Assembly (NCBI GenBank): GCA_016209865.1
Contig: JACQVL010000268.1
Span: 1 to 10,420, forward strand
Source: Candidatus Latescibacterota bacterium
GTDB lineage: Bacteria > JAAXHH01 > JACQVL01
Direction: 5' to 3'
DNA length: 10,420 nucleotides
The notes under the pieces are model-generated. The model did not search any database. It had not been told where the DNA came from and saw only the letters and a list, made by a program, of their open reading frames with translations. Shown here one piece after another: positions 8,212 to 10,420 of the stretch. Numbering within the stretch: position 1 is the stretch's first letter; each line of letters starts with the position of its first letter. The position numbers and the translations under genes are program-made.

Positions 8212-8817
8212 TCATGGGGCGTCCGTCGACCGTTTCCAGATGTAGTACAGCCGCGAGAAGGCGGTCACGTTCGACACGACCGCGATCAACACGAGCGCCA
8301 CCGGGAAGTAGAACTCGCCCAGCAGCGCGCCAACCCCGAGACAGATGACCCGTTCGGGCCGTTGCATCAGACCGACCGTACACTCCTGCCCTAACCCCTC
8401 CGCGCGGGCACGGACGTAGCTCACCATCAACGACCCGGAGAGCCCTAAGATGACGACGATCACCCAGACTTGAACGAGCGAACTGAAGGGCACTCGGGTG
8501 AGATAATACACCGCGATCCCGATGAACACGACGATCTCGGCATACCGGTCGAGCGTCGAATCGAGGAGAGCCCCGAACAGGCTCTTCATCCCGGAAACAC
8601 GGGCCAGATGGCCGTCCACCACGTCACACGTCCCGCCGATGAAGAGGACAAGTCCCGCCCATCGGAATGCCCCCATCCCGAACAAGATGGCGGACAGGAG
8701 GGTGATCCCGAACCCCAGGATGGTGAGGACGTGCGGGTGAACCCCGAACCGCAGCGACGTCCGCGTCACCGGCTCCAGCAGGTTGACATACCACGCCTTC
8801 ACTTTTGGGCTCAGCAT
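8212..8817 (-). CDS. CDP-alcohol phosphatidyltransferase, probable phosphatidylinositol phosphate synthase
   Basis: Integral membrane enzyme that moves a phosphatidyl group from CDP-diacylglycerol (or CDP-archaeol-like lipid) to an alcohol. The 201-residue protein carries the complete signature D-x2-D-G-x2-A-R-x8-G-x3-D-x3-D at D65, D68, G69, A72, R73, G82, D86 and D90. About six hydrophobic segments follow the family layout (around 30-49, 53-63, 94-106, 113-135, 156-167, 171-188). SYVRARAEGLG (133-143) and QRPER (152-156) are typical of the cytosolic side of this family. ATG 8817 has GGGGAG 6 nt upstream; an earlier GTG at 8886 lacks a ribosome site. Because ino1 is next in the operon, inositol phosphate is the most likely acceptor, giving phosphatidylinositol phosphate as in mycobacterial PIP synthase. 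Sequence alone does not exclude glycerol-phosphate or another alcohol. Confidence 0.88.
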   Translation of the reverse strand: MLSPKVKAWYVNLLEPVTRTSLRFGVHPHVLTILGFGITLLSAILFGMGAFRWAGLVLFIGGTCDVVDGHLARVSGMKSLFGALLDSTLDRYAEIVVFIGIAVYYLTRVPFSSLVQVWVIVVILGLSGSLMVSYVRARAEGLGQECTVGLMQRPERVICLGVGALLGEFYFPVALVLIAVVSNVTAFSRLYYIWKRSTDAP

Positions 8818-8907
8818 GGACAACTCCCCGTCTGCGTCCAGACGACGCTGACTGGTCCGACCGCTCACGACGCCCGGTGGTCGCACAACACCGCTTGTAT
8901 AAAACCG

Positions 8908-8936
8908 AATATATTGGAAGGAAATGAAATAGTCAA
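8908..8936 (-). promoter_or_regulatory. Sigma70-like promoter for the CDP-alcohol phosphatidyltransferase-ino1-ctpA operon
   Basis: On the minus strand, -35 TTGACT (8936-8931) is followed by a 17-nt spacer and -10 TATATT (8913-8908). Transcription would begin near 8901, giving a leader of about 84 nt before ATG 8817. No other promoter of this quality is seen within the operon, so it may also serve ino1, ctpA and perhaps the tRNA. Confidence 0.82.
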
Positions 8937-9015
8937 GATAAAATCAGTGATCGCACCCCCCAGGGGCACACCGGGCGGACACCCCTTCCACAGCGAATGT
9001 TGACCCTTTTTTCGC

Positions 9016-9044
9016 TTGACAAAGCTCTGGACGCTTATTATTTT
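9016..9044 (+). promoter_or_regulatory. Sigma70-like promoter for hrcA
   Basis: A perfect TTGACA (9016-9021) is followed by 17 nt and TATTTT (9039-9044); an overlapping TATTAT at 9036 has too short a spacer. Transcription would begin near 9051, about 78 nt before the hrcA ATG. There is no TTAGCACTC-type CIRCE half-site around it, so classical HrcA autoregulation is not evident. Confidence 0.7.
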
Positions 9045-9128
9045 AGGCAGATGATTTTAAGTATTGTGATTCTTAGAGTTTTGTGCGGTTCTCTCTCATG
9101 ATTTTTCGCTCATCCGAGGGATCAACCG

Positions 9129-10157
9129 ATGAGTTACCAACTGCGAATGGAGCGCGAGAAAGATATTTTACGGTGTCTGGTCGATAGCCACGTGTCGACC
9201 GCTTCGCCGGTCGGGTCGCAGTGGATCGCGCGCCGGTCGGTCCTGGGCATCAGTCCCGCAACGATCCGCAACACCATGGGGGAACTGGAAGAGGCCGGCT
9301 ATATCTCCCGGCCCCACGCGTCCGCCGGACGGATCCCGACCGACAAGGGGTACCGGTACTACGTCGATACCCTCATCCGTCCGGTCCCGCTGTCGCCCAC
9401 AGAGAAAGGGCGGCTCCGTCGGGAAGTCCAGGGAGAGTGGAGTAGCGTCCAGGAGGTGCTCGACCACACCGCGCACGTCCTGGGGATCGTCTGCCGAGAA
9501 CTGGGGGTGACCCTGGCACCACGGCTGTACGCGGGGCTCTTCCAGCGCCTGGAGTTGATCCCGGTCGGGGACCGGAAAGTCCTGCTCGTCCTGATGATCA
9601 CCTCCGGTCTTGTGCGGACGATCGTGGCGGAGCTGGACTCGGATATTCCGCCCCCCGTCCTGGCGGAGACCTGCCGGGTGTTGAACGAACGCTTGAGCGG
9701 CTGCTCGTTGCAGGAAGTCAAGCGGCATCTGGACGAACGGCTGCGGGACGCGCCGCGCGCCCATCCGAAAGTGGTGCAGTTGTTCATCCGGTCGACCGAC
9801 CACCTGTTTGATTTCCGGGAGAACGAGCAGGTCCACTTAGGGGGGACGACGCAGATCGTCACCCAGCCGGAATTCGTGGATCATGAGAAACTCTCCCGGC
9901 TGCTCGAGTTCCTCGACCAGAAACAGGTGTTGGTTCAGTGGCTCCAGTCGCGGGAACACCCGGACGGGGTGATGGTCACGATCGGACACGAACATCCACG
10001 GGATGAGATCCACGCGTGCAGTGCGGTGACGTCCTCATATCGCATCGGCGGGGTCGTCGGGATCATCGGGGTGATCGGGCCGACTCGGATGCCGTATGCC
10101 CGGCTGATGTCCATCGTCGGGTATACGTCGCAGCTCTTGAGCACGATGTTTGTATGA
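9129..10157 (+). CDS. hrcA: Heat-inducible transcription repressor HrcA
   Basis: Dimeric repressor of class I heat-shock genes (groESL, dnaK operons), normally binding the CIRCE inverted repeat and needing GroEL for activity. The 342-residue product has the family's usual length. The N-terminal winged helix contains SPATIRNTMGELEEAGYISR (about 42-61) and PHASAGRIPTDKGYRYYVD (62-80), an HrcA hallmark. A GAF-like dimerisation region fills the middle. The C-terminal signature IGPTRMPYARLMSIVGYTSQ is at about 316-335. GAGGGA lies 7 nt before the ATG. The gene is transcribed away from the lipid operon under its own promoter. In many bacteria grpE, dnaK and dnaJ follow directly; here a foldback repeat element begins 20 nt after the stop, so any such operon would have this element inside it. 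Confidence 0.97.
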   Translation: MSYQLRMEREKDILRCLVDSHVSTASPVGSQWIARRSVLGISPATIRNTMGELEEAGYISRPHASAGRIPTDKGYRYYVDTLIRPVPLSPTEKGRLRREVQGEWSSVQEVLDHTAHVLGIVCRELGVTLAPRLYAGLFQRLELIPVGDRKVLLVLMITSGLVRTIVAELDSDIPPPVLAETCRVLNERLSGCSLQEVKRHLDERLRDAPRAHPKVVQLFIRSTDHLFDFRENEQVHLGGTTQIVTQPEFVDHEKLSRLLEFLDQKQVLVQWLQSREHPDGVMVTIGHEHPRDEIHACSAVTSSYRIGGVVGIIGVIGPTRMPYARLMSIVGYTSQLLSTMFV

Positions 10158-10177
10158 GAAAGAAGCCCGGTTCATCC

Positions 10178-10420
10178 TTACGTTCATGATGTTTTCGCAC
10201 GAGCGGGACGCGATCCTCACGCCCGCTTCGTCGTTTCTGATGAATTTTGACGACCAAAATCGGTAAAAACCTGTAGGGGCGAATCTTGTATTCGCCCCGA
10301 TGCGGGCGATCACAAGGATCGCCCCTACGGATGACCTGTTTTGATCATCAAATCTCATCAGAAACGACGAAGCGGGCGTGAGGATCGCGTCCCGCTCGTG
10401 CGAAAACATCATGAACGTAA
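10178..10420. repeat. Large foldback (MITE-like) inverted-repeat element, reaching the window end
   Basis: Bases 10178-10243 and 10355-10420 are perfect 66-bp inverted copies. The next 20 bases inward (10244-10263 against 10335-10354) still pair but with about six mismatches, and the centre contains a separate GTAGGGGC double hairpin. No protein-coding gene is enclosed. The arms may continue beyond the window, since the right arm ends exactly at its edge. This has the form of a miniature inverted-repeat transposable element or a large REP-like element. A target-site duplication cannot be judged because the right flank is missing. As RNA it would form a very strong hairpin just after hrcA. No U-tract follows within view. 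Confidence 0.85.
10273..10328. repeat. Central GTAGGGGC double hairpin with complementary loops
   Basis: GTAGGGGCGA (10273-10282) and TCGCCCCTAC (10319-10328) form the outer palindrome. Inside, two hairpins form: GGGGCGAAT/ATTCGCCCC (10276-10284/10290-10298), loop CTTGT, and GGGCGATC/GATCGCCC (10304-10311/10317-10324), loop ACAAG. The loops are exact reverse complements, so the unit can fold either as one long hairpin or as two hairpins joined by loop pairing. It is the fullest member of the repeat family in this window. ACCTGT flanks it directly on both sides (10269-10274 and 10334-10339), possibly an insertion footprint. Confidence 0.85.

Larger units (their letters stand above)
8818..9128. 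other. Divergent intergenic region between the lipid operon and hrcA
   Basis: 311 bp without a gene. It holds a minus-strand promoter at 8908-8936 and a plus-strand promoter at 9016-9044. The left part, 8818-8890, is the GC-rich leader of the lipid operon. The stretch 9035-9110 is strikingly AT-rich for this genome and forms the hrcA leader. A weak AGGGG/CCCCT pairing around 8962-8986 may be a decayed copy of the GC-rich repeats. I see no CIRCE inverted repeat and no tRNA or riboswitch-like fold. Confidence 0.7.

Noticed and set aside
8962-8986. Possible further copy of the GC-rich repeat in the divergent region
   Set aside because: Only five base pairs of stem remain and the GTAG edge is missing; too weak to call separately.
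10035-10412. 125-residue minus-strand frame through the hrcA end and the foldback element
   Set aside because: It is composed of inverted-repeat sequence and antisense hrcA; no domain or ribosome site, so not called as a gene.
10178-10420. CRISPR array
   Set aside because: Only inverted arms are present; there are no regularly spaced direct repeats and no cas genes in the window.

Overview
This is a GC-rich bacterial chromosomal segment dominated by housekeeping genes. Everything from position 1 to about 8.8 kb is on the minus strand; hrcA at the right end is on the plus strand. Nothing visible fixes the taxonomy. A trigger factor-ClpP-ClpX-Lon cluster, an actinobacterial/archaeal-type inositol-phosphate synthase beside a CDP-alcohol phosphatidyltransferase, HrcA, a tRNA-Leu without encoded CCA, and many short GTAGGGGC-type palindromes between genes together suggest an uncultured GC-rich lineage (Methylomirabilota-, Rokubacteria- or Nitrospirota-like). 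That is a low-confidence guess.

Layout, read along the minus strand from the middle of the window leftward. A promoter at 4434-4462 drives tig (TTG start), clpP, clpX and lon. The first three are 13 nt apart, and two hairpin repeats sit between clpX and lon, which runs off the left edge. This is a protein quality-control operon: a ribosome-bound chaperone, the ClpXP protease and the Lon protease. Upstream of it lie a small membrane-anchored or secreted protein of unknown function (4537-4968), a tRNA-Leu(UAG) with a good intrinsic terminator, and a second operon. That operon starts from a strong promoter at 8908-8936 and encodes a CDP-alcohol phosphatidyltransferase, inositol-3-phosphate synthase (ino1) and a carboxy-terminal processing protease (ctpA). 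The tRNA starts 14 nt after ctpA and may be co-transcribed with it. The first two genes probably make phosphatidylinositol phosphate from glucose-6-phosphate and CDP-diacylglycerol; ctpA is probably a passenger with an envelope protein-processing role.

The divergent intergenic region 8818-9128 carries opposed sigma70-like promoters for the lipid operon and for hrcA, the heat-shock repressor. No CIRCE operator is visible there. Downstream of hrcA, where grpE/dnaK often follow, is a nested foldback element of at least 243 bp. It has 66-bp perfect inverted arms, a further 20-bp imperfect extension, and a GTAGGGGC-type double hairpin with complementary loops at its centre. It reaches the window end.

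I do not see an undescribed multi-gene system. The least ordinary items are the nested foldback element, the family of GC-rich palindromes (two of which abut or supply stop codons), the 12-bp duplication of the tRNA 5' end over the ctpA stop codon, and the basic tail on Ino1.
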